Source: Alphaproteobacteria bacterium (GTDB lineage Bacteria; Pseudomonadota; Alphaproteobacteria; Rickettsiales; SXRF01). From it: a DNA stretch of 64,000 bases. The notes under the pieces are model-generated. The model was not told where the DNA came from, did not search any database, and was given only the letters and a program-made list of their open reading frames with translations. Shown here piece after piece: positions 1-8,668 of the stretch. The position numbers and the translations under genes are program-made. How positions within the stretch are numbered: position 1 is the first letter of the stretch; each line of letters begins with the position of its first letter. The stretch is from the NCBI GenBank assembly GCA_025360605.1, contig JANYBV010000052.1, forward strand, positions 62,001 to 126,000, in the 5' to 3' direction.

Positions 1-16
1 ACTGCAAACCCTTTTT

Positions 17-1096
17 TTATGCAAATGTTTTACGGAAAAGCGGATGATCGGCCAGCCCCGCACCGGCAATGAGCGAGTGCGTGGCATACAGCACCATGAA
101 GGGCAGGCTCCAGTAGAAATCACGGTATTCATACGGAACGCAAATAGCAAAAAAGATGGCCGTGTGTGTCAGAATCATGGGAACGCCACTGCGTAAAAAC
201 GCCGGTTTTTCTTTCCAGCGGTAGCCCATCAGCGCCGCCGACATCGCAAAAACAAAGACATCACCCGTTCGCAACACTGCCTTGATATTTCCTATCAATG
301 TGACGTGCGGCCCTATCAGTTCCCCCGGATAACTGGCGAAATACACGGTCAGTCCGCCCTTGATCATTAGATATAATACGCATTGCTGTGCCAGTAAAAT
401 AATGAACTGCCGACGCGGCAAACGGAACACAAAATACGTCGCAAAAGACAGGATGCAAAAGATCGTGGTTTCCTTGTTAAAGGTTGCAATCACAAAGACA
501 CACAGATACGCAACCCAACGCCGTTTTAACAGTAAGTAAAACAACGCACACGAAAAAAACAGCTCTGAAAAATCATAGATATAGGCATTGTTTATCATCA
601 GCGCCGGAAGTAGTTGCAGCATAATGACGGGAGCCAGCAACGCATAGGATGTGGAGTCAGGAAACAGGGCGCGGGTGAGATGATAAAACATGGCGATAAA
701 CGCCAGAAACGTCAGGTAACAAACAAACGCCACCACCGCCGTTTCAAAAATCACCTCGTTCGCCAGCGGCGGTGGACGAAAGAACAATGATTTTACCGTT
801 TGTTTTCCCTCGTCACTGTCGCGCCACTGTATCAAACGCTCAGTCAACGGTTTTTCAATGACCTGCGGAACCACCGCGCGCACCACTTTTGCAATATTCG
901 GCATCAGCACCCTGTACACCATCGGGCGCGAGGGTGTTCCATACGGGTAGCTATCCAGTCCGGTATAGCCTGACCCCACCGCACCCGCCATGAACGGAAT
1001 CATCACATACAAAGAGCAGACGAAATACAGCACCAGAAACACGGGTAACAACCCGCGCTGCACTGATGGAATCCATTTCCCTTGTCCGTTAACCAC
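17..1096 (-). CDS. Polytopic membrane protein of unknown function
   Basis: A 359-residue protein made largely of hydrophobic segments: one near residues 15-40, then a run of about eight more from residue 115 to the end. Between the first two lies a soluble loop of about 75 residues, probably periplasmic. The pattern of a first membrane helix, a large loop with acidic and basic residues and then many helices, plus the NKET motif after a pair of arginines, recalls GT-C type glycosyltransferases and related integral membrane proteins. I cannot name a family. It is divergent from the DUF2333 gene, with about 80 bases between the start codons. Whether the gene has partners to its left cannot be seen. 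Confidence 0.75.
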   Translation of the reverse strand: MVNGQGKWIPSVQRGLLPVFLVLYFVCSLYVMIPFMAGAVGSGYTGLDSYPYGTPSRPMVYRVLMPNIAKVVRAVVPQVIEKPLTERLIQWRDSDEGKQTVKSLFFRPPPLANEVIFETAVVAFVCYLTFLAFIAMFYHLTRALFPDSTSYALLAPVIMLQLLPALMINNAYIYDFSELFFSCALFYLLLKRRWVAYLCVFVIATFNKETTIFCILSFATYFVFRLPRRQFIILLAQQCVLYLMIKGGLTVYFASYPGELIGPHVTLIGNIKAVLRTGDVFVFAMSAALMGYRWKEKPAFLRSGVPMILTHTAIFFAICVPYEYRDFYWSLPFMVLYATHSLIAGAGLADHPLFRKTFA

Positions 1097-1175
1097 TATT
1101 TTTCCTGAATATTTTTGGAATGATAATCACATAGTAGCGCTTGCTGCACCTGCACACAACTGCTACATAGTAGGC

Positions 1176-2120
1176 ATGAAAATCGTGATTGAAAAACTAA
1201 AATCCTTACCCAAATTCGCCGCGCTCGGCGTGTCGCTGCTCGTCATTTTCATCGGGCTGGTGTATTATCCTGTAGGCATGGCCTATGTTCACTCTATCGA
1301 CGATTCTGCCAGCTTCACCGCCGATGGCTACGACGTTGAAAAGGGCAGCCACTCAGTTGCAATGACCATAGCCCTCATCAACCGCGAAACCAAAACCCAT
1401 ACGTGGGTGGCCAGCGACCCGTTCTTTTATCCGGGGTCTATGCTTGTGCGTATGCCTGCCTTCCAACGCGGCATCCTGTCCAGCCTGTCACGCTTTACCA
1501 TCGAACTCTATGATCATATCGGACGCACGCGCGGCTCCAGTCAGGCTGATAATGACCTCCAAAATGCCTCCGGCCTGCTGAACTATTCGCCTTACGTGTG
1601 GATGTTCAACTTCCAGACCTCATGGCTGCCGACCGCCTCGTCGCCCACCCAATACCGCGCAGGCATGGAATCGCTGATGAAATATAACAACCGCCTCGCC
1701 GCTGGTACGGCCGTATTTGAACGCCGCGCCGACATTTTAATTGAGGTGCTTGACCAGTTAGCCTCTGATCTTGGCTCATCCTCAGCTACGCTGGCTTCAC
1801 ACATGGAAAAGCAATCGGGTTTATCGTTCAAAACGGCCGCCGACCTTTTTTATCACACTAAAGGCAGGCTCTATGCCGACTACATGCTCCTGCGCGAGCT
1901 GAAAAAAGATTTCAATGAAGTGATCAGAGAAAAGGAACTCGACACCGCATGGGAACAGATGCTCGACTCGCTGCAGCAAGGCATGGTCTTGGGTAATTTC
2001 CTGATTATCAACGCAAAGCCCGACAGCCAGTTCTTTCCTAATCACCTTGCAACTCAGGGTTTTTTCGTGATGCGTGCCAGAACACAAATGCGTGAGATTT
2101 CCAATATATTGCTGAAATAA
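1176..2120 (+). CDS. DUF2333 family protein
   Basis: A 314-residue protein with one N-terminal membrane helix (about residues 15-35, FAALGVSLLVIFIGLVYYPV), followed by a soluble, mostly helical, probably periplasmic domain. The opening after the helix (GMAYVHSIDD) and the repeated reference to WVASDPFF and YSPYVWMFN fit the uncharacterised bacterial family DUF2333. No catalytic motif is visible. The reading frame stays open upstream to 990, but that part overlaps the divergent gene and encodes low-quality sequence, so the ATG at 1176 just before the membrane helix is preferred. The pyrH gene begins 45 bases downstream. Confidence 0.75.
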   Translation: MKIVIEKLKSLPKFAALGVSLLVIFIGLVYYPVGMAYVHSIDDSASFTADGYDVEKGSHSVAMTIALINRETKTHTWVASDPFFYPGSMLVRMPAFQRGILSSLSRFTIELYDHIGRTRGSSQADNDLQNASGLLNYSPYVWMFNFQTSWLPTASSPTQYRAGMESLMKYNNRLAAGTAVFERRADILIEVLDQLASDLGSSSATLASHMEKQSGLSFKTAADLFYHTKGRLYADYMLLRELKKDFNEVIREKELDTAWEQMLDSLQQGMVLGNFLIINAKPDSQFFPNHLATQGFFVMRARTQMREISNILLK

Positions 2121-2165
2121 TAAGGCTCTTGCAGTCTCAGAAAATACGGATTAATACTACCAGCT

Positions 2166-2933
2166 ATGAGCAAAGCATTGAAAAAAACTACACCCGCCAA
2201 ATCCGCTACAAAGCCAGCCTATAAGCGGGTTTTACTGAAAATTTCCGGTGAAGCGCTGATGGGCGACCAGCAGTACGGTCAGGATATTAAAACCATCCAG
2301 CGCATCTGCACCGACATTAAAAGCGCCCTGTCTATCGGTGTTGAGCTGTGCCTCGTCGTCGGTGGCGGCAATATTTTCCGCGGCATCGAAGGTGCCAATA
2401 ACGGCATGGAACGTGCCAGCGCCGACTATATGGGCATGCTGGCCACTGTTTTAAACGCACTCGCCATCCAGAACACCCTTGAGCGCATGGGCGTGGACAC
2501 ACGCGTGCTTTCTGCCATCAGCATGATGCAGATTTGCGAACCCTATATCCGCCGCCGCGCCGAACGCCACATGGAACGTGGCCGCGTTGTTATTTTCGCT
2601 GCCGGAACCGGCAACCCCTTCTTCACCACCGATACCGCAGCAGCACTACGCGCCAACGAAATGGGCTGCGACCTGCTGATGAAAGGTACGCAAGTGGACG
2701 GCGTATATTCCGCTGATCCGAAGCGCGACAAAAAAGCCAAACATTTTGACACGCTCACCTACCACGAAGTGCTGGTGCGTGACCTGAAGGTGATGGACGC
2801 TTCCGCTATTTCCCTCGCCCGTGAAAACCAGATCCCTATTATGGTGTTCTCCATCCATAATAAAGATTCCATCGCTCAGGCCGTATGCGGCAAAGGCAAA
2901 TTCACACTGATTACTGATTCAAAGAAAGGTTAG
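2166..2933 (+). CDS. pyrH: UMP kinase PyrH
   Basis: Phosphorylates UMP to UDP with ATP in the cytoplasm, the step that commits nucleotides to the UDP/UTP pool and so to UDP-sugar precursors of the cell wall. The 255-residue protein has an amino acid kinase fold: phosphate-binding LLKISGEAL near residue 25, the GGGNIFRG loop near residue 67, and the bacterial UMP kinase segment [17 protein letters not shown] in the middle. A Lys/Thr/Pro-rich extension of about 18 residues precedes the usual start, which is longer than in E. coli. frr follows after 4 bases, the standard pyrH-frr-uppS order. Confidence 0.97.
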   Translation: MSKALKKTTPAKSATKPAYKRVLLKISGEALMGDQQYGQDIKTIQRICTDIKSALSIGVELCLVVGGGNIFRGIEGANNGMERASADYMGMLATVLNALAIQNTLERMGVDTRVLSAISMMQICEPYIRRRAERHMERGRVVIFAAGTGNPFFTTDTAAALRANEMGCDLLMKGTQVDGVYSADPKRDKKAKHFDTLTYHEVLVRDLKVMDASAISLARENQIPIMVFSIHNKDSIAQAVCGKGKFTLITDSKKG

Positions 2934-2937
2934 CACC

Positions 2938-3492
2938 ATGTCTGCTGATATCAACGAACTCCGCCGCCGTATGGAAGGCGCTCTTAAATCCCTTCACACC
3001 GAATTCAGCGGCCTGCGCACCGGCCGTGCCAATGCCAGCCTGCTGGATAACATTCAGGTGGAAGCCTATGGCAGCATGGTGGCACTCAACACCGTCGCCA
3101 ATATCAGCGTACCAGAACCGCGTTTGCTATCGGTACAGGTGTGGGACAAAGGAACGGTCAAAGCCGTTGAAAAAGCGATTAACTCGGCAGGCCTTGGCGT
3201 AAACGCCGCCGCTGACGGACAACTGGTTCGCGTGCCTATTCCTGAGCTGTCACAGGAGCGCCGCAAGGAACTTACCAAAATTGCCGCAAAATATGCCGAA
3301 GAAAGCAAAGTGGCTGTGCGCAACATCCGCCGCGATGGTATGGATGCGCTGAAAAAAGCAGAAAAAGATGGTGATATCTCCAAAGACGAACACACGAAAA
3401 GCTCCGAAGTGATACAGAAGCTTACCGATGAATTCATCAAAAAAATTGATGATGCGCTTGTCGTAAAAGACAAAGAAATTCTTGGCCAATAA
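2938..3492 (+). CDS. frr: Ribosome recycling factor
   Basis: Splits post-termination ribosomes together with EF-G. The 184-residue length matches the family (about 185). The sequence has the conserved [13 protein letters not shown] segment near residues 25-37, the [13 protein letters not shown] core and the C-terminal helix rich in Lys/Glu with [12 protein letters not shown]. It starts 4 bases after pyrH and is followed by uppS after 44 bases, so the three are probably one transcript. Confidence 0.97.
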   Translation: MSADINELRRRMEGALKSLHTEFSGLRTGRANASLLDNIQVEAYGSMVALNTVANISVPEPRLLSVQVWDKGTVKAVEKAINSAGLGVNAAADGQLVRVPIPELSQERRKELTKIAAKYAEESKVAVRNIRRDGMDALKKAEKDGDISKDEHTKSSEVIQKLTDEFIKKIDDALVVKDKEILGQ

Positions 3493-3536
3493 ACTTGGTA
3501 TTCGTGTTTGGTGATTAGGGAAACGGGTAGGAACCT

Positions 3537-4301
3537 ATGATCTGGACCAAATCAAAACCTAGCCAAAATGCGCCAGCCACCGATCCGCAGGCAGCACCCC
3601 CTGCCCATGTCGCTATCATCATGGACGGCAATGGCCGCTGGGCAAAATCACGTGGGCTGCCACGCACCGCTGGCCATAAAAAAGGTGCGGATTCGTTACG
3701 TACTGTTCTGAATGCCTGCCGCAGCGCCGGTGTGCGCTACCTGACCATCTACGCCTTCTCCGCTGAAAACTGGAAGCGCCCGACCGATGAGGTCAGCGAC
3801 CTGATGCAGTTGCTGCAACACTACCTGCACAAAGAACTCGATGAGATGCATAAAAACAAAGTGCGCCTGCGTTTCATCGGCGACATCTCAAAACTCAATA
3901 GCAAGATTGTCGAAAGCATCAACGAGGCCACGCAACTTACCGCCGGCCATACCGACTTTAATTTCACCGTCGCGCTCAGCTATGGCAGCCGTCAGGAAAT
4001 GGTACGCGCAGTGCAGTCGCTGGCAAAAAAGGTGGAAGCCGGTGAGATTAAAGCCGGTGATATCGACGAGGACATGATCAACAATGCGCTCGATACCAAC
4101 GGATTGCCCGAACCTGATCTGCTTATCCGCACCGGCGGAGAACAACGCCTGAGTAACTTCCTGTTGTGGCAATCCGCTTACACGGAGTTTTACTTTACGC
4201 CTGTGCTATGGCCGGATTTCGGCACCGAACATTTTACCAGTGCCTTGCAGGAATTCGCCAAACGCGAACGCCGCTACGGCACCACCGGCGAACAAACATA
4301 G
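3537..4301 (+). CDS. uppS: Isoprenyl transferase (undecaprenyl diphosphate synthase)
   Basis: Condenses isopentenyl diphosphate units onto farnesyl diphosphate to give the C55 lipid carrier for peptidoglycan and O-antigen synthesis. The cis-prenyltransferase signature MDGNGRWA lies at residues 29-36, with the catalytic Asp at 30. YAFSAENWKRP follows, and the C-terminal RTGGEQRLSNFLLWQ segment completes the substrate site. Length 254 residues with a proline-rich N-terminal tail. In most proteobacteria cdsA, dxr, rseP and bamA follow. Here the next gene is convergent and ends 8 bases away, so the usual cluster is cut off. Confidence 0.96.
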   Translation: MIWTKSKPSQNAPATDPQAAPPAHVAIIMDGNGRWAKSRGLPRTAGHKKGADSLRTVLNACRSAGVRYLTIYAFSAENWKRPTDEVSDLMQLLQHYLHKELDEMHKNKVRLRFIGDISKLNSKIVESINEATQLTAGHTDFNFTVALSYGSRQEMVRAVQSLAKKVEAGEIKAGDIDEDMINNALDTNGLPEPDLLIRTGGEQRLSNFLLWQSAYTEFYFTPVLWPDFGTEHFTSALQEFAKRERRYGTTGEQT

Positions 4302-4309
4302 CCCTAAAA

Positions 4310-6616
4310 TTATAAACCGCTGAGATTGTATGGGTTCGTCCATGCCGTGGTGCGCCGCTGACCATAATAGGTATACACAGAGCCGGAATTTGCAGGTCCG
4401 CCATGTGACGATTTGTTGGCACCAATCACAAGATCCGATTTATTATCGCCATTGATATCACCGGAAGTGACTGCAAAACCTGCCTGATCGTTAGCCGACG
4501 CACCATTGAGCTGAAAGCCGTTACTTCCGTTGATGGTTGATAAAGCAAATGAAACACCCGGAGTGGTTCTGGAACCAAATACCACATAGACCGCCCCCTC
4601 GTTTGCTAAAGCAAGTGGTCTGGCAAATGGCGCGCCAATAATAATGTCCCCCAGCGTATCATTATTGATATCGCCAACGGCCACCGCCGAACCGGATTTA
4701 TCACCTGCGGATACACCATCAATTTCATACCCGTTTACCGAATTAATATTCACTGTGTAGAATTCTCTGGGCTTATAGGCATTTTGTCCCAACAGCACAT
4801 AGGTGATGCCCGCCTGCGCCCTCCCACCCGGAGAGGCAAAAGGTGCGCCTATAATAATATCGCCAATGCCATCGCCATTGGTATCACCCACCGCAACACT
4901 ATAACCGTATTTATCACCGGCATTCACACCAAAGAGGTGCCAACCATTGTAACCATTTTGTTTGAGAGAAGGAATCGGAGTGTACCATGTACCACGTCCC
5001 TTGCCCATGATGATCGTAATCAAACCGGTATTGCCACTATAATAAGGATGACCAATTACAATGTCGGCAAAGCCATCACCGTTGGTATCACCCACCGCCA
5101 CGGAGAAGCCCATCCCCTCACCAGAGGCAGCACTGATTGGATCCACACGAAATCCCTTGGTGGCAGCGTTATCAACAAGACCAGTGACAGCCGTATTATC
5201 CAGCGTGTAGGTAGCGCTGCTAAATGTCGCCTGACCAAACACTGTGTAAACATACCCCGAAGCTGCACTTGCATTAGGCGCACCGATCACCACATCAGCT
5301 TTACCATCACCATTCACATCGCCAGCCGCTACCGCTGATCCAGCCGCACCAGTGGCAGCTACACCATTAATCCTTATGCCGTTCGTACCCGTGAGGGTGG
5401 ATAGCGCAAAGGTTGCAGGCCACGCACTCCTGCTACCAAACAACACAAATGCCGATCCTTTAGCCGCCGAGGTGCCAGGCGCACCCATAACCACGTCCGC
5501 AATCTGATCGCCGTTCACATCCGCCGCCGCCACCGACGTACCTAATAAATCGCCCGTGTTGACACCATCAATACGAAAACCGTTAGTGCCGTTGAGAGTG
5601 GATAATGGCAACGGATCAGGAAAACCGTTTTTGGTGCCAAACACCACAAACACCGCACCGGTATTGGCGTTATAGCCTGGGGCACCAATGATCAAATCAG
5701 GAATGGAATCGCCGTTAATATCGGCCGTTGCTACCGAAGCACCGGCAAAATCACTGGCGTTAACACCGTCTGCACGGAAGCCCGGTAAGCCCTGCGGGCA
5801 GGTCAGACCACCGCTAGGATTATTCTGGTCAGCGTAATTTTGCAATTGCCAGCGTTCCTTGTAACGCAGCAGGTCATCAAAGGAATTCAGCGGGTTCGTA
5901 GAATCCAGCAGTGCTTCCTTCATCACATAAGTAGCCGTGTACCCCGTGTCCACTGCCGATGAATTGCAATGGCAGTTGGCCAGCTCGTCGGCGTTTACGG
6001 AAGCAGAACTGTATTTGGTGCCCTGCACCGTGTAGGCTCCGTGGCCATTCAATCCATAACTGAGCAGCACATAATCGGTCTGGCTTGAACGCGTGTTTCC
6101 GGAAGGATCTTTAATCGTCATCGCGCCGCAATTAAACTGAATCCCGTAATTGAGAAAGGCGCGCATACTGGTCATTGGCGCCCACACGGAATAGGCAATC
6201 TTGCGCCCCCAGCCATCGTACATGAATTCGTCCGGCAGGTTCAATGTGCGTACCGGCACAACCCCCTCAACAATGTTAGTACTGCCAAAAGCAGTAATAA
6301 AATTGGCCGCAGGCGTACCACCTGTACAACTCCCCACATTCGCAGCTTCCTTGCCAAAATTAGCACTGGATTCTGTCAGTGTTCCATCCGCTGGACATGG
6401 GAGACGGTTACCTATAGTTCGAAATGCCTGCAAGGCCGTTTCAATAACATTCAGACGGCTATTGGTGCTGACATTCTGCGTGGAGTCCAGCGTTGCCCTG
6501 CCAATTACCGCACCGCTGCCGGCAATAAGCGAAATGATCAGGATAACAATCGACAGCTCAAGCAAGCTGTATCCTGAATTTATTCTGCTTATCAAATGGT
6601 TATTATTATTTTGCAT
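4310..6616 (-). CDS. Prepilin-like protein fused to seven FG-GAP propeller repeats
   Basis: A 768-residue protein in three parts. Residues 1-35 are a class III (type IV prepilin) signal: a short leader ending in Gly15, then YSLLELSIVILIISLIAG with Glu at the fifth mature position, as prepilin peptidase substrates require. Residues of about 40-270 resemble a pseudopilin-like head, with paired cysteines and the segments NRLPCPADG and DGWGRKIAYSVW. From about residue 282 come seven FG-GAP repeats of about 69 residues. Each has a calcium-loop motif such as DINGDSIPD, DVNGDGKAD or DTNGDGIGD, followed by a variant of IIGAP. Seven copies match a closed integrin-alpha-like beta-propeller. Inference: a calcium-binding adhesive tip or minor pilin. 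No pilus assembly genes lie in the window. It converges with uppS. Confidence 0.85.
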   Translation of the reverse strand: MQNNNNHLISRINSGYSLLELSIVILIISLIAGSGAVIGRATLDSTQNVSTNSRLNVIETALQAFRTIGNRLPCPADGTLTESSANFGKEAANVGSCTGGTPAANFITAFGSTNIVEGVVPVRTLNLPDEFMYDGWGRKIAYSVWAPMTSMRAFLNYGIQFNCGAMTIKDPSGNTRSSQTDYVLLSYGLNGHGAYTVQGTKYSSASVNADELANCHCNSSAVDTGYTATYVMKEALLDSTNPLNSFDDLLRYKERWQLQNYADQNNPSGGLTCPQGLPGFRADGVNASDFAGASVATADINGDSIPDLIIGAPGYNANTGAVFVVFGTKNGFPDPLPLSTLNGTNGFRIDGVNTGDLLGTSVAAADVNGDQIADVVMGAPGTSAAKGSAFVLFGSRSAWPATFALSTLTGTNGIRINGVAATGAAGSAVAAGDVNGDGKADVVIGAPNASAASGYVYTVFGQATFSSATYTLDNTAVTGLVDNAATKGFRVDPISAASGEGMGFSVAVGDTNGDGFADIVIGHPYYSGNTGLITIIMGKGRGTWYTPIPSLKQNGYNGWHLFGVNAGDKYGYSVAVGDTNGDGIGDIIIGAPFASPGGRAQAGITYVLLGQNAYKPREFYTVNINSVNGYEIDGVSAGDKSGSAVAVGDINNDTLGDIIIGAPFARPLALANEGAVYVVFGSRTTPGVSFALSTINGSNGFQLNGASANDQAGFAVTSGDINGDNKSDLVIGANKSSHGGPANSGSVYTYYGQRRTTAWTNPYNLSGL

Positions 6617-6774
6617 GGCAACGCAATACAGATGTCAAAATTTAGGTATTCTATTATAAAGAGATGCGCGTTAATAAACGATTAACAAAGCTGGTTTCCC
6701 TTAAGCAAATCAAGGTTGATACAAGCCCCTTATCACGCTATGTAATCAGGGATAACTTTGAGAGAAAGCCCCCT

Positions 6775-7596
6775 ATGACCATGTCACTGATGAAGCAGTT
6801 TTATGTCGACCGTTACCTCCATATACGCTCGTTCAGCATCCAGCTGGTTGTTACCACACTGATGTGTGCTGCTTTATACAGTTATCACTCATCAGAGTTT
6901 TACCATTTTCATTTTGCTTTATGGAACCTTGCCCTGATTCCACTAGGCATTTATGTCGGTGGTGTGTCAGCGGTGTTTATCCATAACGCCACCCACACCA
7001 GCTTCCCCAACAAATGGCTGAATGAAACCTGCGGCTACCTGTCCGGTTTGCACCAGTTATGGGGATTCATGGGCTGGAAACTGATCCATCTCGTACATCA
7101 CCAGTATTCCGATAATCTCGCCATGGACCCGCACCCTCCGGGCGACCTGACCTTCTGGCAGTTCGCCCGCCAGATGTTTATCCATTCATCACACAAAATC
7201 TCGGAGCGCTACCGCGAACACTGGGGTGAAAATCCGCTGACGCTGAAATTACAGAAAACCGTCAATATCATGTTTCCCGTCGTAGCATTCGCTAACCTTG
7301 TGTTCTGGTTTTTGCTGCTGGGGCCGGTAGGTTTTGTATTCTTTTACATCCCGTCCTATATCTCCAACCATCTGCTGTTTGTGGATGTGAATTACAGTGC
7401 GCACCCTAAGGATGAAGGGGGTAACACCAGTGCCGCCAACCTGACCGATTCAATGTACTACAAAGTGGCGAATCTGTGCTGGTTCGGCATTTACTATCAC
7501 GGCAATCACCACCGCCGCCCGATGCTGTTTAATCCGAAATACATGCCGGTTAAGGAACGTCAATCCGCCAAAGAAGATCTCGACCTCGCTGCATAA
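6775..7596 (+). CDS. Fatty acid desaturase family membrane protein
   Basis: A di-iron membrane oxygenase of the fatty acid desaturase superfamily, shown by its three histidine boxes HNATH, HLVHH and YHGNHH set between hydrophobic segments. Such enzymes use oxygen and an electron donor to desaturate or hydroxylate acyl chains at the membrane; the substrate here is unknown. The frame is open back to an ATG at 6664, which would add 37 basic residues. I prefer 6775 (MTMSLMKQF), preceded by GAGAGAAAG, because it leaves room for promoters towards the divergent prepilin-like gene. The lipoprotein gene follows at once: its ribosome-binding site overlaps this stop codon. Confidence 0.85.
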   Translation: MTMSLMKQFYVDRYLHIRSFSIQLVVTTLMCAALYSYHSSEFYHFHFALWNLALIPLGIYVGGVSAVFIHNATHTSFPNKWLNETCGYLSGLHQLWGFMGWKLIHLVHHQYSDNLAMDPHPPGDLTFWQFARQMFIHSSHKISERYREHWGENPLTLKLQKTVNIMFPVVAFANLVFWFLLLGPVGFVFFYIPSYISNHLLFVDVNYSAHPKDEGGNTSAANLTDSMYYKVANLCWFGIYYHGNHHRRPMLFNPKYMPVKERQSAKEDLDLAA

Positions 7597-7606
7597 GGAA
7601 ATGGGA

Positions 7607-8416
7607 ATGAACAAACGCTTTTTAATTTCTCTTGTCGTATCCGCCAGCATGCTGGCCGCCTGTTCCGTTAGCCCGAAATATCACTATGTAGAACCCGTGC
7701 CGACGATGCGCCTGACGCTGTTGCCGCATGATACGCTGGCAGTAGGAAAGGCTGTGGAAGTTGACGGCAAAATCACCAATGAGAAAACACTTTCACTGCT
7801 GAAAGATGACGCGTTTGAAGTCAAGCATACCCGTAAAATTCACCTGCTGGTCATTGATCCTTCGCTCACCGACTACCAGCATATCCACCCTGAACCTACC
7901 GCGACTTCCGGTGTATTCGGCTTTAAGTTCACCCCTAAAAAAGAGGGGTATTACCGCGTATGGGCCGATGTCACTCCGGTATCCACCCACAAACAGGAAT
8001 TTGTAGTAGCTGACCTCGGGCAGCGTAAAGCCGCCACTATAGATAAAACCGAAAGCAGTGCGGCAACGGTGGATGGCTATCACTTTGTCCTTACCTTTGA
8101 TAAGCCACTGGTGGAGGGCAATGAGTCGATGGGCACCATCAAGATAACCGATGCCAAAGGCGGCAGCGTATCATCCCTGCAACCGCTGATGGGGGCATTT
8201 GGGCACATGGTCGGATTTTATGATGACTTCCATACCATTTTGCACACGCACCCACTGGGTGATGAACCCAAGAGCGATAAAGAGCGTGGCGGGCCGGAAC
8301 TATCATTCCACCTGATGCCTGCCAAAGCAGGTTTCATCAAACTATTCGCACAGGTGAAGATCAACAATAAGGAACTCTATGTTCCTTTCGGCGTGATTGT
8401 CAAAGCTGCTAACTAA
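7607..8416 (+). CDS. Histidine-rich putative lipoprotein, YtkA-like
   Basis: A 269-residue exported lipoprotein: the N-terminal MNKRFLISLVV is followed by the lipobox LAAC (Cys at 19). The mature protein appears to hold two beta-rich halves, with histidine clusters DYQHIHPEP in the first and GHMVGFYDDFHTILHTHPLG in the second. These resemble YtkA-like and metal-associated periplasmic proteins, so metal (possibly copper) binding is an inference. AAGGAA lies directly against an earlier ATG at 7601 but six bases before 7607, which decides the start. It is probably cotranscribed with the desaturase upstream, so it may serve that di-iron enzyme or membrane homeostasis. Confidence 0.75.
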   Translation: MNKRFLISLVVSASMLAACSVSPKYHYVEPVPTMRLTLLPHDTLAVGKAVEVDGKITNEKTLSLLKDDAFEVKHTRKIHLLVIDPSLTDYQHIHPEPTATSGVFGFKFTPKKEGYYRVWADVTPVSTHKQEFVVADLGQRKAATIDKTESSAATVDGYHFVLTFDKPLVEGNESMGTIKITDAKGGSVSSLQPLMGAFGHMVGFYDDFHTILHTHPLGDEPKSDKERGGPELSFHLMPAKAGFIKLFAQVKINNKELYVPFGVIVKAAN

Positions 8417-8589
8417 GCTGCGTACTGACGTTTCCTGAAGCGGCTCAGGCCGAACATACCACCGATCACAGCAGCAAACATCGGCAGCGATGCAGGCAAC
8501 GGAACCGTGGAAACCACATTGGTGGCAGTGCTGGTGGCGATGGTGGAGGCAATAAAAGCAGCAGTGGTGAGTACGGTACGGAGTGTCAT
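8413..8589 (-). CDS. 58-residue VPLPA-CTERM sorting-signal microprotein
   Basis: Very small protein: an N-terminal signal-peptide-like segment (about residues 1-22, Thr/Ala-rich), about six linker residues, then VPLPASLPMFAAVIGGMFGL and a basic end SRFRKRQ. The last part matches the architecture of VPLPA-CTERM tails (a VPLPA box, a hydrophobic helix and an arginine-rich end) that are recognised by exosortases. Almost nothing lies between signal and tail. AAAGGGA sits eight bases before this ATG and supports the start over a TTG six codons upstream. Its stop codon overlaps the stop of the convergent lipoprotein gene. It could be a real microprotein or the remnant of a larger sorted protein. 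Confidence 0.65.
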   Translation of the reverse strand: MTLRTVLTTAAFIASTIATSTATNVVSTVPLPASLPMFAAVIGGMFGLSRFRKRQYAA

Positions 8590-8668
8590 GGCGGCGTCCC
8601 TTTGCAATGGTCATCTATTAATGATTGGACACTGTTTTACCAAGACAAGTCGCCAAAAATAACGTTTA

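Noticed and set aside
4700-5780. Regularly spaced repeats that could suggest a CRISPR-like or satellite array
   Set aside because: They are the DNA of the FG-GAP protein repeats, about 200 bases apart and diverged, with an unbroken reading frame.
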